DNA of 38,492 nucleotides, taken from NCBI RefSeq assembly GCF_016909175.1, contig NZ_JAFBFI010000026.1, positions 1 to 38,492 on the forward strand, in the 5' to 3' direction. Position 1 is the first letter of the stretch. Each line of letters opens with the position of its first letter. This DNA comes from Peribacillus deserti (GTDB taxonomy: Bacteria; Bacillota; Bacilli; Bacillales; DSM-1321). This document shows, one piece after another, positions 1 to 7,302 of the stretch. The position numbers and the translations under genes were made by a program. Under the pieces are notes generated by a model. It made no database searches. It had not been told where the DNA came from and worked only from the letters and a program-made list of their open reading frames with translations.

Positions 1-38
1 TTTATTATAAACGGGTTTTCTTCCTGATGACATAGAAA

Positions 39-83
39 AACCCGATTAAGGGGCACTTTTAATTTAGTGTCCATTAATCGGGT
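39..83 (-). terminator. Intrinsic terminator of hxlAB
   Basis: An 18-bp nearly perfect inverted repeat (arms 39-56 and 66-83) reads on the minus strand as a long stem ending in AATCGGGTTTTTC. It begins about 27 bases after the hxlB stop, so it ends the hxlAB transcript. Confidence 0.88.
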
Positions 84-109
84 TATAGTTCAAATATGAG
101 GGCCCCCGC

Positions 110-667
110 TTATTCTAAATTGGCATGACTGCCGTACATAACAGCAGAATCCATTCCCTTTTGGTCCATGATTTTTAAAATAACACAGTCCAGGAACAAT
201 AATAAGGTCTGCTCAAATAACGATCCCATGGGCTGTATCGTCTTATAACCGCTTCCGGATTGATCTTTAGGAGAACCCGGTAATTTCACAGTGATATCAG
301 ATAAATGACCAATGCTAGATTGTGGATTGATCGTAATCAGGGCAACCTTACCGCCGATCGTTCTAGCTTTTTCAGCCGCCTGCACTAAGCTTTTAGTTTC
401 TCCTGAACCAGAGGCTATAATTAATAGGTCTTCTTTTTCAAAGCCTTTCGTTACGGTTTCACCGACTACATATGAATCGAATCCCATATGCATGAGCCGC
501 ATGGCGAAGGATTTAGCCATTAAGCCCGACCGTCCTGCGCCGGCCAGAAATATCCTCTTTGATTGAAGAATATGGCCGACTAGCACTTCTCCTTCTTCGT
601 CTGATATTTGGTCAACTGTTTTCCTTAATTCATCAACAATTTGACTTAGTAAACTTGATATAGCCAT
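110..667 (-). CDS. hxlB: 6-phospho-3-hexuloisomerase (HxlB)
   Basis: Second enzyme of the ribulose monophosphate pathway. It isomerises D-arabino-3-hexulose 6-phosphate to fructose 6-phosphate, so formaldehyde carbon enters glycolysis; cytosolic. The 185-aa product equals the usual length of the Bacillus enzyme and is a single SIS (sugar isomerase) domain, with the phosphosugar-binding glycine loops GAGRSGLMAKSF (about residues 43-54) and IASGSGETKSLV (about 84-95). It starts 6 bases after the hxlA stop, with an AAGGAT ribosome site formed by the end of hxlA, so the two are co-transcribed and probably coupled. The terminator at 39-83 closes the operon. No lesions were seen. Adjacency to hxlA makes the assignment firm. 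Confidence 0.96.
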   Translation of the reverse strand: MAISSLLSQIVDELRKTVDQISDEEGEVLVGHILQSKRIFLAGAGRSGLMAKSFAMRLMHMGFDSYVVGETVTKGFEKEDLLIIASGSGETKSLVQAAEKARTIGGKVALITINPQSSIGHLSDITVKLPGSPKDQSGSGYKTIQPMGSLFEQTLLLFLDCVILKIMDQKGMDSAVMYGSHANLE

Positions 668-673
668 ATAGCG

Positions 674-1306
674 TTATCCTTGCTGAATCATTTGCTGCAT
701 TTTTTCTGCCGCAGCTTTTTTATTGTCCTGTCCTGTAATTCCTCCGCCTACAATGACAAGGTCTGGCTGAGCTTTAATAACCTCAGGAAGCGTTTCAAGT
801 TTTATGCCGCCGGCAATTGCGGTTTTTGAATTTTTCACAACACCTTTTATCGTCATCAAATCCTGGAATGAGTTTTGGCCGACTGCCTGCAGGTCATATC
901 CTGTATGCACGCAAATATAATCAACTCCAAGAGAGTCAAGCTCTTTTGCACGTCCTTCAAGATCTTTAACGGCTATCATATCTACAAGAATTTTCTTACC
1001 TTGTTTTTTTGCCTCTTCAACAGCGCCTTTAATCGACTCGTCTTCTGCAGCACCAAGAATGGTAATAATATCAGCTCCAGCTTCTGAAGCTTTCATCACT
1101 TCATACCCGGCAGCATCCATGATCTTAAGATCTGCTAGAACCGTTAAATTCGGAAAAGCTTCTTTCACTTCTTTTACCGCTTTAAGCCCTTCATTAATCA
1201 CTACAGGAGTACCAATCTCCACCACATCAATATGTTCTTCCACTTCTTTAATGAGGCTTATAGCTTCAGGAATATTTACTAGATCTAACGCTAATTGTAA
1301 TTGCAT
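674..1306 (-). CDS. hxlA: 3-hexulose-6-phosphate synthase (HxlA)
   Basis: Condenses formaldehyde with ribulose 5-phosphate to give hexulose 6-phosphate; in non-methylotrophic bacilli this is a formaldehyde detoxification route. The 210-aa protein is the standard length of the Bacillus enzyme and belongs to the orotidine-5'-phosphate decarboxylase superfamily TIM barrel. Visible motifs: the phosphate/metal site DLKIMDAAGYE (about residues 60-70), VDMIAVKD near 110 and the C-terminal phosphate-gripping GGIT. The start is an ATG preceded by GAGGTGA seven bases upstream. hxlB follows after 6 bases. Upstream lie a candidate promoter (1383-1410) and hxlR, transcribed in the same direction but separated by its own terminator. 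Confidence 0.97.
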   Translation of the reverse strand: MQLQLALDLVNIPEAISLIKEVEEHIDVVEIGTPVVINEGLKAVKEVKEAFPNLTVLADLKIMDAAGYEVMKASEAGADIITILGAAEDESIKGAVEEAKKQGKKILVDMIAVKDLEGRAKELDSLGVDYICVHTGYDLQAVGQNSFQDLMTIKGVVKNSKTAIAGGIKLETLPEVIKAQPDLVIVGGGITGQDNKKAAAEKMQQMIQQG

Positions 1307-1382
1307 GTGTCATTCACCTCGGAATAGTATTTAATATGATCAGGCAGCGTTATTTTTCCTCTCGGCAGCCTGTACAAATTTC

Positions 1383-1410
1383 ATTATATTGTGTAGTGCA
1401 TTTTATGAAA
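1383..1410 (-). promoter_or_regulatory. Candidate hxlA promoter and HxlR target region
   Basis: On the minus strand there is a TATAAT -10 (1383-1388), a 16-bp spacer and a weak -35 TTTCAT (1405-1410), as expected of an activator-dependent promoter. Upstream, to about 1480, GTAC/GTGC-rich partial dyads recur (for example GTGC...GCAC at 1397-1417, and GTATACTGTAC near 1461). HxlR is known to activate hxlAB in B. subtilis by binding two sites upstream of the promoter; assigning these dyads to HxlR is inference. Confidence 0.5.
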
Positions 1411-1539
1411 GTACGCACTTTTATTTCATATAGTGATAAAAAAGGTACGTAGTTACAAAAAGTATACTGTACTCAAATTAATTACAACAGACAGTACCCA
1501 CTGCGTTCCGACGATAAACATTTATTCCTTACCGCCAAT

Positions 1540-1586
1540 AAAAAAACACCGAACAGCCAACTTAATACAAGTTACTGAACGGTGTT
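1540..1586 (-). terminator. Intrinsic terminator of hxlR
   Basis: Inverted repeat with arms AACACCG and CGGTGTT (1545-1551 and 1580-1586), extended by a further CAG/CTG pairing, followed on the minus strand by a run of T. It sits about 50 bases past the hxlR stop and separates hxlR from hxlA. Confidence 0.8.
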
Positions 1587-1636
1587 AGTATGTGAAATGG
1601 TACGCAGAGGCATACCGTATAATTAAAACGATTTGA

Positions 1637-1996
1637 TCACTGCAATTCCTTAATGATAACCTCATCCTTCATCACGGTTTTACTATAGGTTTTTCCCCAC
1701 TGGTACATAGCATCTATGATTGGTATTAAGCTTTCCCCTTCATCAGTGAGTGAATACTCTACTTTAGGAGGAACAACAGGGTACACTTCACGATGTACAA
1801 TAAAATCATCTTCCAGCTCTCTCAGCTGATTTACAAGCATACGCTGGGTAACGCCTGGCATAAGAGATTTTAGCTCTCCAAACCGCTTAGTTCCATCTTT
1901 AAGATGCCATAAAATCAGCATTTTCCATTTCCCTCCTATTACTGCAAGAGTCAATTCTTTTTCACAGCTGAATGTTTTTCCACTAATGTGACCCAT
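1637..1996 (-). CDS. hxlR: HxlR-family winged-helix regulator
   Basis: Transcriptional activator of the formaldehyde-inducible hxlAB operon, by family and position. The 119-aa protein is a single HxlR-type winged helix: it begins with a conserved Cys ([20 protein letters not shown], Cys11), then [20 protein letters not shown] as the recognition-helix region and a wing around [12 protein letters not shown]. The start ATG follows AGAGGGTG with good spacing; in-frame alternatives lack a ribosome site. The gene lies directly upstream of hxlA in the same orientation, unlike B. subtilis, where hxlR is divergent from hxlAB. Its own terminator (1540-1586) suggests a separate transcript. Other HxlR-family members sense aldehydes or quinones, but the neighbouring hxlAB makes this identity likely. 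Confidence 0.88.
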   Translation of the reverse strand: MGHISGKTFSCEKELTLAVIGGKWKMLILWHLKDGTKRFGELKSLMPGVTQRMLVNQLRELEDDFIVHREVYPVVPPKVEYSLTDEGESLIPIIDAMYQWGKTYSKTVMKDEVIIKELQ

Positions 1997-2141
1997 TTTT
2001 TCACACCCTCTAATACATTTAGACGATTAATAACAGTATGATTTATATTCCAGTTACCTGCATTCTTAGTATACATGACATTTGTTTATTCTGCCCTTTA
2101 AGTATGCCGCTTTTCTTTAGACTTTTAACAAACATACAAAT

Positions 2142-2178
2142 AAAAGCCGCCTATTCGCTGAATAAAGAGGCGGCTTTT
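2142..2178 (-). terminator. Terminator of the MerR/TipAS gene
   Basis: Perfect 11-bp stem AAAAGCCGCCT / AGGCGGCTTTT with a 15-base loop, 18 bases past the stop of the regulator gene. A and T runs on both sides make it potentially bidirectional. Confidence 0.88.
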
Positions 2179-2195
2179 ATAAGGCTAATTTACAT

Positions 2196-2954
2196 TCATT
2201 TCACAGTATATATGTGAATTGCATCCCTTAGGAATTCTGCTGTTCCTGGATGCTTTTCATCATAATATTTCCTGAACCGTTCATCATCCACATACATTTG
2301 CGCCAGGTCGGCATGCGCTTCTTTATTGTATTCGCTCCAATAGAACATTAACCACTGCTTATGCAATTCGGCTGCTTTCTGCGCTGTTTCACTAGATGGA
2401 TCACCAGTTTTGCGAGCTTCCGCGAGTGCCGCTTTGATTTCTTCCGCCAGACGTCCTGCTTCTTCATGATCTTCCTGTGCCATATTCATCACTTTTTCAT
2501 TGGCTTTGTCGACGGTCTTATTTCCATATTTCCCACGAATCTCATTTCCATATTTATTTTCGTTATCTTCAATCATTTTTTGCTTAAAGCCTTCAAACTT
2601 TTCTTTATCTGACATAATCATTCTCCCCTCTGATGATGCAATGGTTTTTTCTACGTTAGCAATGATTAAATCTAACTGCTTTCGTTTGTCAAGGAGCTGT
2701 TCCCGGTGTGCTTTTAGTGCTTCGTTAAGATCAAAGGAAGGGTCATTCATAATAGCTTTAATTCGCTCTAGGGAAATCTCCAGTTCTCTATAAAATAAAA
2801 TTTGCTGCAGCCTATCAACTTCCTTTACACCATAAATTCGGTATCCTGATGAGTTGATTCTTGCCGGCTTAAGAATTCCAATCTCATCATAATACCGGAG
2901 AGCTCTGGTGCTGATTCCTGCCAGCCTTCCTAGTTTTTGAACTGTATATTCCAT
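2196..2954 (-). CDS. MerR-family regulator with TipAS domain (Mta/TipA-like)
   Basis: A ligand-responsive activator in the Mta/TipA class, which switches on multidrug efflux genes and itself. The 252-aa protein has an N-terminal MerR winged helix (VQKLGRLAGISTRALRYYDE, about residues 4-23, then GYRIY), a long dimerisation coiled coil at about 75-110, and a C-terminal TipAS-type antibiotic-binding domain (about 130-250) with the typical HKQWLMFYW and DERFRKYYDEKHPGTAEFL segments. ATG at 2954 is chosen because a perfect AGGAGGTGAT lies just upstream; an in-frame TTG at 2972 has no ribosome site. The promoter (2977-3007) has the 19-bp spacer and central dyad typical of MerR autoregulation. No efflux gene is adjacent, so the regulon is unknown. 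Confidence 0.92.
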   Translation of the reverse strand: MEYTVQKLGRLAGISTRALRYYDEIGILKPARINSSGYRIYGVKEVDRLQQILFYRELEISLERIKAIMNDPSFDLNEALKAHREQLLDKRKQLDLIIANVEKTIASSEGRMIMSDKEKFEGFKQKMIEDNENKYGNEIRGKYGNKTVDKANEKVMNMAQEDHEEAGRLAEEIKAALAEARKTGDPSSETAQKAAELHKQWLMFYWSEYNKEAHADLAQMYVDDERFRKYYDEKHPGTAEFLRDAIHIYTVK

Positions 2955-2976
2955 GTGATCACCTCCTGACAATTTA

Positions 2977-3007
2977 ACTCTACACCTTTACGCAGCGTTA
3001 AAGTCAA
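2977..3007 (-). promoter_or_regulatory. MerR-type autoregulated promoter, 19-bp spacer
   Basis: Minus strand: -35 TTGACT (3002-3007), exactly 19 bases, -10 TAGAGT (2977-2982). Inside the overlong spacer is an imperfect dyad centred on ACGCTGCGT and flanked by CTTTA/TAAAG. This is the classical MerR-family layout, in which the activator untwists a spacer too long for sigma-A. It lies directly before the MerR/TipAS gene, so autoregulation is very likely. Confidence 0.85.
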
Positions 3008-3683
3008 CCTGTACAAAATAAAAAGAACGAGCCCATTTTAAGTTATTGGGATTTAGCCATTTTTACACTGATTCCTTTAATAATTAATTGCTGCCAGGAA
3101 ATAAGTCAATTGTAGAGCAATAGAAATAAACCAATTAGATTCACCTGCGGAAAGAAGCAGCTGTTGAGGCAATCTTAGATGCCAAAGATTAGCTGACAGC
3201 TTTGAGAGAGCAGCATGGAGGCAGAATAGTCGTTAAAAAAGGGCAAAAATAGACCAAAAAGTCATCGCCTGGGCAAGTATTAGCAACTCTTATCTAATAT
3301 TCATATTGGCATTAAATCTCATTGCAGGTTCATCAGAATTTAAGAGGACTTTTTCGAATAATAGAGGGTTTTTTATGATTTAAGAGCAATTTTTGAATTT
3401 TAAGGATCTGCAGTATTTCAACAAATTCTTTATCCTTATTAGTCTCATATTGCAAACGTGATTGGAGATACACTTCTTTATGATCCTCGCTTTAACAGTG
3501 GAGAATAGGTATAGAAAGCATTATGTATGGCAGCATGTCTTTTTTAGTACTATGCGTGCATAGAGACGGCTAATGTTCCGGAACTCCAACGTGCAGCACT
3601 TTCACATAGCAAACTGTTCCTTGATCCATCCTATTACTTCTTCCACTAGTCCTGAACCTTATTTTATGGTTCTAGAATGATAA
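3008..3683. other. Gene-free stretch with coding remnants and a phased repeat
   Basis: No intact gene is visible on either strand. On the plus strand, about 3141-3251 gives a short degraded reading frame broken by stops (KEAAVEAILDAKD, stop, LTALREQHGGRIVVKKGQK) that I do not recognise. On the minus strand near 3600-3655 a short frame (GLVEEVIGWIKEQFAM) ends in a stop and may be another remnant. A 20-bp-period repeat occupies 3341-3420. Confidence 0.5.
3341..3420. repeat. Four degenerate 20-bp units (TAAGAG...TTTTT)
   Basis: TAAGAG, ATAGAG, TAAGAG and TAAGGA recur at 3341, 3361, 3381 and 3401, exactly 20 bases apart. The first three are followed by a conserved TTTTT tract at the same offset. 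The spacing is near two helical turns. The block lies in a gene-free interval; function unknown. Confidence 0.6.
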
Positions 3684-3714
3684 AAAAAATTTCAGCCGTT
3701 TGCTAGGCGGCTGA
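3684..3714 (-). terminator. Terminator of the lipoprotein gene
   Basis: Seven-bp stem TCAGCCG / CGGCTGA (3692-3698 and 3708-3714). On the minus strand it is followed by AAATTTTTTTTA. It lies about 77 bases past the stop of the gene at 3791-4231. Confidence 0.75.
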
Positions 3715-3790
3715 TTTTATACATATACCTACTCGTACTGTTGCCACAGGTAAGATAAGTACTGAGGCAGTACATTCCTTGTTGTCCTTT

Positions 3791-4231
3791 TTACAATCCT
3801 AATGATTCAATTCGATTCATTAGTTTTTCTAAATCGTTAACCAATATTATAAGTTCCGAGGCTTCGAGCTTATCTAAAGCTACCTGGCCGTTTGCCATCA
3901 ATTTATTTATTTCTGCAATTACCTCTTCGTTTTTTGTTATCAGCTGCTGATGTAAATCTTCGGCCATAGAAGGAACATCCTTCATAGAATTAAATTGGGT
4001 AAGCTCTTCTTTTAAAGATGTCAGCTCATTTTCAAGATTTTTCTTTACCGCAGCATCAACCGCGGCTTCCTGAATCATCTTCGGGGCTTCTTCTGCAAAA
4101 TTGCTTAAGTTATTTAGATGTTCCGTTGCTTTATTTACATAATCTAAAGAGTTATTTACATCACCTAAAGACGAGCAGGCGCTAAGCAGCAAGGATGCCG
4201 TTATCGTAATCATTAACAATGCTTTTCTCAT
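3791..4231 (-). CDS. Small putative lipoprotein (DUF6376-like)
   Basis: A 146-aa exported lipoprotein of unknown function. It has a classic signal: basic start MRKA, hydrophobic core, and a lipobox LLSAC with the lipidated cysteine at residue 19. The rest (20-146) is charged, alpha-helical and Lys/Glu-rich with regularly spaced leucines and isoleucines, suggesting a helical bundle or coiled coil on the outer face of the membrane. It resembles the Bacillus family labelled DUF6376 (recollection, not a search). The start ATG is preceded by AAAGGGATT. It is monocistronic, with its own terminator downstream and no related neighbour. Confidence 0.8.
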   Translation of the reverse strand: MRKALLMITITASLLLSACSSLGDVNNSLDYVNKATEHLNNLSNFAEEAPKMIQEAAVDAAVKKNLENELTSLKEELTQFNSMKDVPSMAEDLHQQLITKNEEVIAEINKLMANGQVALDKLEASELIILVNDLEKLMNRIESLGL

Positions 4232-4466
4232 TGTTTCAATCCCTTTCTTATCAATATTAATATAATCCTCTTGTCAACTATTATTACGTTTATCGAGTAG
4301 AAAAGTTACAGAGTAATTTTTATCAAGGTTTTCTTATCCATATAATTTTCTCCTTCGCTTTTACATTTGATCATTTTAGATTGTTTAGACTCATATTTTA
4401 TAGATAGCGGAAAATCCTTCCATATTCTAAAATAGTGTATGAGACATTTCAATTAGGAGGAAAGCA

Positions 4467-5251
4467 ATGAACAATCATGATATTGATTATCAGATATTTG
4501 GAGATGATATGCAGTTTGTTGAGGTAGAGTTAGATCCTAACGAAACGGTTATAGCGGAGGCAGGAAGTTTGATGATGATGGAAGATGGTATACATATGGA
4601 AACCATCTTCGGCGATGCTTCAAGTGAAGCAGGATTAATGGGCAAGCTTTTTAGTGCTGGGAAACGAGTCTTGACCGGAGAAAGTTTATTCATGACCGCG
4701 TTCACTAATCAGCTTCTGGAAAGAAGCATGTTTCATTTGCATCCCCCTATCCTGGAAAAATCATTCCAATGGATTTAAGTCAGTATGACGGCAAAATCAT
4801 ATGCCAGAAAGATTCTTTTTTAGCAGCGGCGAAAGGAGTCTCTGTAGGAATCGAATTTCAAAAGAAAATCGGAGCCGGGTTCTTTGGCGGTGAAGGCTTC
4901 ATTATGCAGAAGCTTGAGGGAAACGGAATGGCTTTTGTGCATGCTGGGGGTACGATTTTCCAAAAAGAACTAGCTCCTCACGAATTATTGCGAGTTGATA
5001 CAGGGTGCTTGGTAGCGATGACAAGTGATGTCGAATACAATATCGAAATGGTTAAAGGAGTTAAGACTGCACTTTTCGGCGGAGAAGGACTATTTTTTGC
5101 TTCTTTAAAAGGCCCTGGAACGGTATGGATACAATCCCTGCCTTTCAGCCGGCTTGCAAGCAGAGTATTCGCAGCTGCGCCCCGCCGAGCAGGGTCCAAA
5201 GATGAAGGCAGCATTGCAAAAGGAATATTTGATATTTTTAATGGTGACTGA
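4467..5251 (+). pseudogene. TIGR00266/AIM24-family protein gene with one frameshift
   Basis: The intact family member would be about 260 aa and of unknown biochemical role (AIM24-type double-stranded beta-helix protein). The first part (4467 to about 4712) runs from [16 protein letters not shown] to [12 protein letters not shown], then the frame is lost. Reading one base over restores the expected continuation: [20 protein letters not shown], then the glycine-rich core (GAGFFGGEGFIMQKLEG, LFGGEGLFFASLKGPG) to the normal C-terminus at 5251. The lesion is therefore a single missing base near 4712-4714 (AATCAGCTTCTGGA). The ribosome site AGGAGG at 4455-4460 and the terminator at 5273-5297 are intact. 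Only one lesion exists, so either a recent inactivation or a sequencing error is possible. Confidence 0.88.
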
Positions 5252-5272
5252 ATCCATAAACCTACGATACAG

Positions 5273-5297
5273 GCAGGAATTTTTATTCCTGCTTTTT
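5273..5297 (+). terminator. Terminator of the AIM24-family gene
   Basis: Perfect 8-bp stem GCAGGAAT / ATTCCTGC with a TTTT loop, followed by TTTTT, 22 bases after the stop codon. Confidence 0.88.
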
Positions 5298-5468
5298 CTA
5301 ACATAATACTTATTTTTGTGCATTTTTGAAAGGTTATCCTCTTTAAATTATACACGCTCTCATGGTAAAACAACTCAGTAAAAATGAAGGATTATTATTA
5401 AAACATTTGCATTCATCGTATTTAACTGGCATGCTTATAACAACATATAGAAAATGCAGGTGACAGCC

Positions 5469-5846
5469 ATGATTGAAATTAAGACTTCAACACTGAGCGA
5501 CGGAGAATTGAATAGAGGGGTATTTGCTACCCAAGATATCAAAAAAGGCGAGCTGATTCATGCAGCGCCGGCTCTTCCCTATCCAAACGATCAGCACGTC
5601 CATATAGAGAAAACGTTACTGGCTGATTATGCTTTTGAATACGGTAAAAACCATACTGCTCTGCTTTTAGGGTATGGCATGCTGTTCAACCACTCTTATC
5701 AGCCCAATGCCATTTATGAAATTAACTTTCCAAACCACACATTTGATTTCTTTGCTTATAAAGATATTAAAGCTGGTGAAGAGATTCTTATCAACTATAA
5801 TGGTGAAGTCGACGACAATGAGCCTTTGTGGTTCAATAAGGAATAA
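5469..5846 (+). CDS. SET-domain protein (copy 1)
   Basis: A 125-aa stand-alone SET domain, the fold of S-adenosylmethionine-dependent protein-lysine methyltransferases. Motifs: NRGVFATQDIKKGELI (about 15-30), the catalytic-core FNHSYQPNA (about 73-81, the NHS box), and GEEILINYNG (about 103-112, with the conserved Tyr). The ATG at 5469 is chosen because AGGTGA lies just before it; a slightly upstream in-frame ATG at 5454 has no ribosome site. A second SET protein of nearly the same length lies at 29629-30003. No substrate candidate is adjacent. Bacterial stand-alone SET proteins are mostly uncharacterised, so the activity is inferred from the fold. Confidence 0.88.
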   Translation: MIEIKTSTLSDGELNRGVFATQDIKKGELIHAAPALPYPNDQHVHIEKTLLADYAFEYGKNHTALLLGYGMLFNHSYQPNAIYEINFPNHTFDFFAYKDIKAGEEILINYNGEVDDNEPLWFNKE

Positions 5847-5941
5847 CGATAAGGAAAAAAACCTTCCTTTGTTGAAGAAAAACATGGAAATTTCCCTCTA
5901 TCATTTTTTCACGCTAAGTTAAAATTATAACTAAAAATAGC

Positions 5942-5975
5942 AAAGGAGGTGCATACACTGGCACCTCCTTTCTTT
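5942..5975 (+). terminator. Terminator downstream of SET copy 1
   Basis: Stem AAAGGAGGTGC / GCACCTCCTTT (5942-5952 and 5961-5971), followed by TCTTTT on the plus strand, about 95 bases after the SET gene. The arm contains a Shine-Dalgarno-like AGGAGGTG, but no ORF follows it. Confidence 0.75.
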
Positions 5976-6366
5976 TATGGCTTATGGACGGCATTCATAT
6001 ACAAGCAAGTTAGGAACAATACAGGTTTGGCAAGATAGCAAAAAAACGAATGAAAGGTGCAATTCCGGATGGAAAGCAGCAATTTGCAGGATGTACAGTG
6101 CATTCAGCGTTTCCCCATGAATTATATAGCGGACAAATGCATCTAGAAGCCCTGCATTTTAGAGTTTGACGCAATTAAATTGGATATCGACGCAATAATT
6201 CCGAATTACGGCGCAATTATGTTAAATAAAGGCGTAATTAGTTTCATAATAACAGATCAAACTCATCAAACCAAAAGCCAGCCTAACAACACTCAAACCG
6301 TACCAGTCCTTTAATCCAGCTGGCTATTTAATATGATCATTTTGTTGTTATGAATGAGCTCACCAA
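5976..6366. other. Gene-free stretch with a short remnant and phased repeats
   Basis: On the plus strand, about 6051-6168 is an open frame of 38 codons (begins MKGAIPDGKQQFAGCTVHSA) with no ribosome site; it may be a decayed gene end. It runs directly into the 21-bp repeat block at 6168-6251. The stretch to 6366 shows nothing recognisable. Confidence 0.45.
6168..6251. repeat. Four 21-bp units with core GRCGYAATWA
   Basis: GACGCAATTA (6168), GACGCAATAA (6189), GGCGCAATTA (6210) and GGCGTAATTA (6231) recur with an exact 21-base period; the 11 bases between cores are variable. The spacing equals two helical turns, so all cores face the same side of the DNA. Function unknown. Confidence 0.75.
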
Positions 6367-6615
6367 CTAACTTTTTCCTTCAAAAAACTCAGTACATACA
6401 CTATCTAAAGATTGGAGATTTCCGATTAGTCCCTTTAAATCACATGTATGAATGATATCCATCAATTTACGGTTTTCTTCAGTTACAGAGAACAAATGAA
6501 TTTCCATACAGCCATCCCATCTGGCATTAACATCCATTTTGCCATCTTCACTTTCTAATTCTATTGCAGCAATGCCGCCATCCTCGCGTTTATGCACATA
6601 TTTCATAATCCACAA
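6367..6615 (-). CDS. Hypothetical protein, 82 aa
   Basis: Unrecognised small acidic protein. The N-terminal half looks like a beta-rich fold (KYVHKREDGGIAAIELE, then KMDVNARWDGCMEIHLF); the C-terminal half is helical and ends EFFEGKS. A TTG at 6615 is chosen as start because GAGGTG lies six bases before it; the ATG at 6606 would be 15 bases from that site. If the ATG is used the protein has 79 residues. No signal peptide or membrane segment is seen. It stands alone, between the 21-bp repeats and a gene-poor interval, so no function can be inferred. Confidence 0.6.
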   Translation of the reverse strand: MWIMKYVHKREDGGIAAIELESEDGKMDVNARWDGCMEIHLFSVTEENRKLMDIIHTCDLKGLIGNLQSLDSVCTEFFEGKS

Positions 6616-6842
6616 AGAGAACACCTCTCTATATTTTTCATAGTCTTTGCATGATTATAGAGTGTCCATAAGGTTCCCTGATTATCATTTATATTAATAT
6701 ATAATAAAAGACGGTATCATGAAGGATTCATCTGCAGAAAGCGCATAATGAATTAGATGAATATTTGAAGGATCTCCAGGTCTTTTGTCTAGAATGAGAT
6801 TGCCTTAGGTTATCATGCTGTTTTACTACTAGATTCTTTATA

Positions 6843-6873
6843 AAAAAGTAAAAGGAGCAATTCGCTCCTTTTT
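6843..6873 (-). terminator. Terminator of the 47-aa gene
   Basis: Stem AAAAGGAGC / GCTCCTTTT with a short AATTC loop. On the minus strand it is followed by ACTTTTTTAT. It lies about 40 bases beyond the stop of the small gene at 6913-7056. Confidence 0.75.
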
Positions 6874-6912
6874 TGTCATCCATTTTCCTTATATCCCTCT
6901 CCTGTTTTCGAA

Positions 6913-7056
6913 TCACATCAAATCTATGGCATCACTTATAAGTTTTATATCCGTTGAGATATCTCTTCTAATATACTTATCTTTACATTTATCCCATTCC
7001 CTGATCAGCTGTTTAAGTTCTTTTATGAGGAGAAGGCGCTCGTAGTTGCTGTTCAT
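6913..7056 (-). CDS. Small protein, 47 aa, paralog of 15081-15233
   Basis: A tiny charged, all-helical protein of unknown function. It begins MNSNYERLLLIKELKQLIRE, continues WDKCKDKYIRRDISTDIKLI and ends SDAIDLM. The start is supported by AGAGGTG seven bases upstream, a possible promoter at 7081-7109 (17-bp spacer) and a terminator downstream, so it is a complete transcription unit. Aligned with the 50-aa protein at 15081-15233 it shares the pattern IKEL..LI-[acidic]-[aromatic]-x-KC-x2-D, a basic residue, then I-x2-DI-x-L-x-S-x2-[LI]D. It does not match the Spo0E motif (no SQxLD), Sda or the IDEAL domain. Role unknown; sizes suggest a two-helix regulator or adaptor. Confidence 0.75.
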   Translation of the reverse strand: MNSNYERLLLIKELKQLIREWDKCKDKYIRRDISTDIKLISDAIDLM

Positions 7057-7080
7057 CTCTATGCACCTCTTTTTTGTAAA

Positions 7081-7109
7081 ATATTAGCTGTTAAAAGTAA
7101 ATTACCCAA
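7081..7109 (-). promoter_or_regulatory. Candidate promoter of the 47-aa gene
   Basis: Minus strand -10 TAATAT (7081-7086), 17-bp spacer, weak -35 TTGGGT (7104-7109), directly upstream of the ribosome site of the small gene. Confidence 0.45.
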
Positions 7110-7195
7110 TATTGTAAACAAAAAAACTAATATGGAGAAAGCGACACAATAGAAATATACGTGCATCTATTAACAGCCTGCAGTGCCATAAAATA

Positions 7196-7220
7196 TAGAG
7201 GGAACCTTAGTTTCCCTCTA
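7196..7220 (-). terminator. Probable terminator downstream of 7303-7767
   Basis: Stem TAGAGGGAA with partner TTCCCTCTA (7196-7220), followed on the minus strand by an AT-rich ATATTTTATGG. The T run is weak, so this is moderately supported. Confidence 0.5.
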
Positions 7221-7302
7221 GTAATTTGTATAGGTGTCATTATTTAAATCTAGGATAACCCCTGGTATGATACATTTTTTGTTGAAAGCTCTCCATAGAG
7301 CC

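Noticed and set aside
3141-3251. Intact small gene on the plus strand
   Set aside because: The frame is broken by stops after KEAAVEAILDAKD and has no start or ribosome site; it can only be a remnant.
5942-5955. AGGAGGTG as a ribosome site for a new gene
   Set aside because: It is one arm of the terminator hairpin, and no start codon with an open frame follows.
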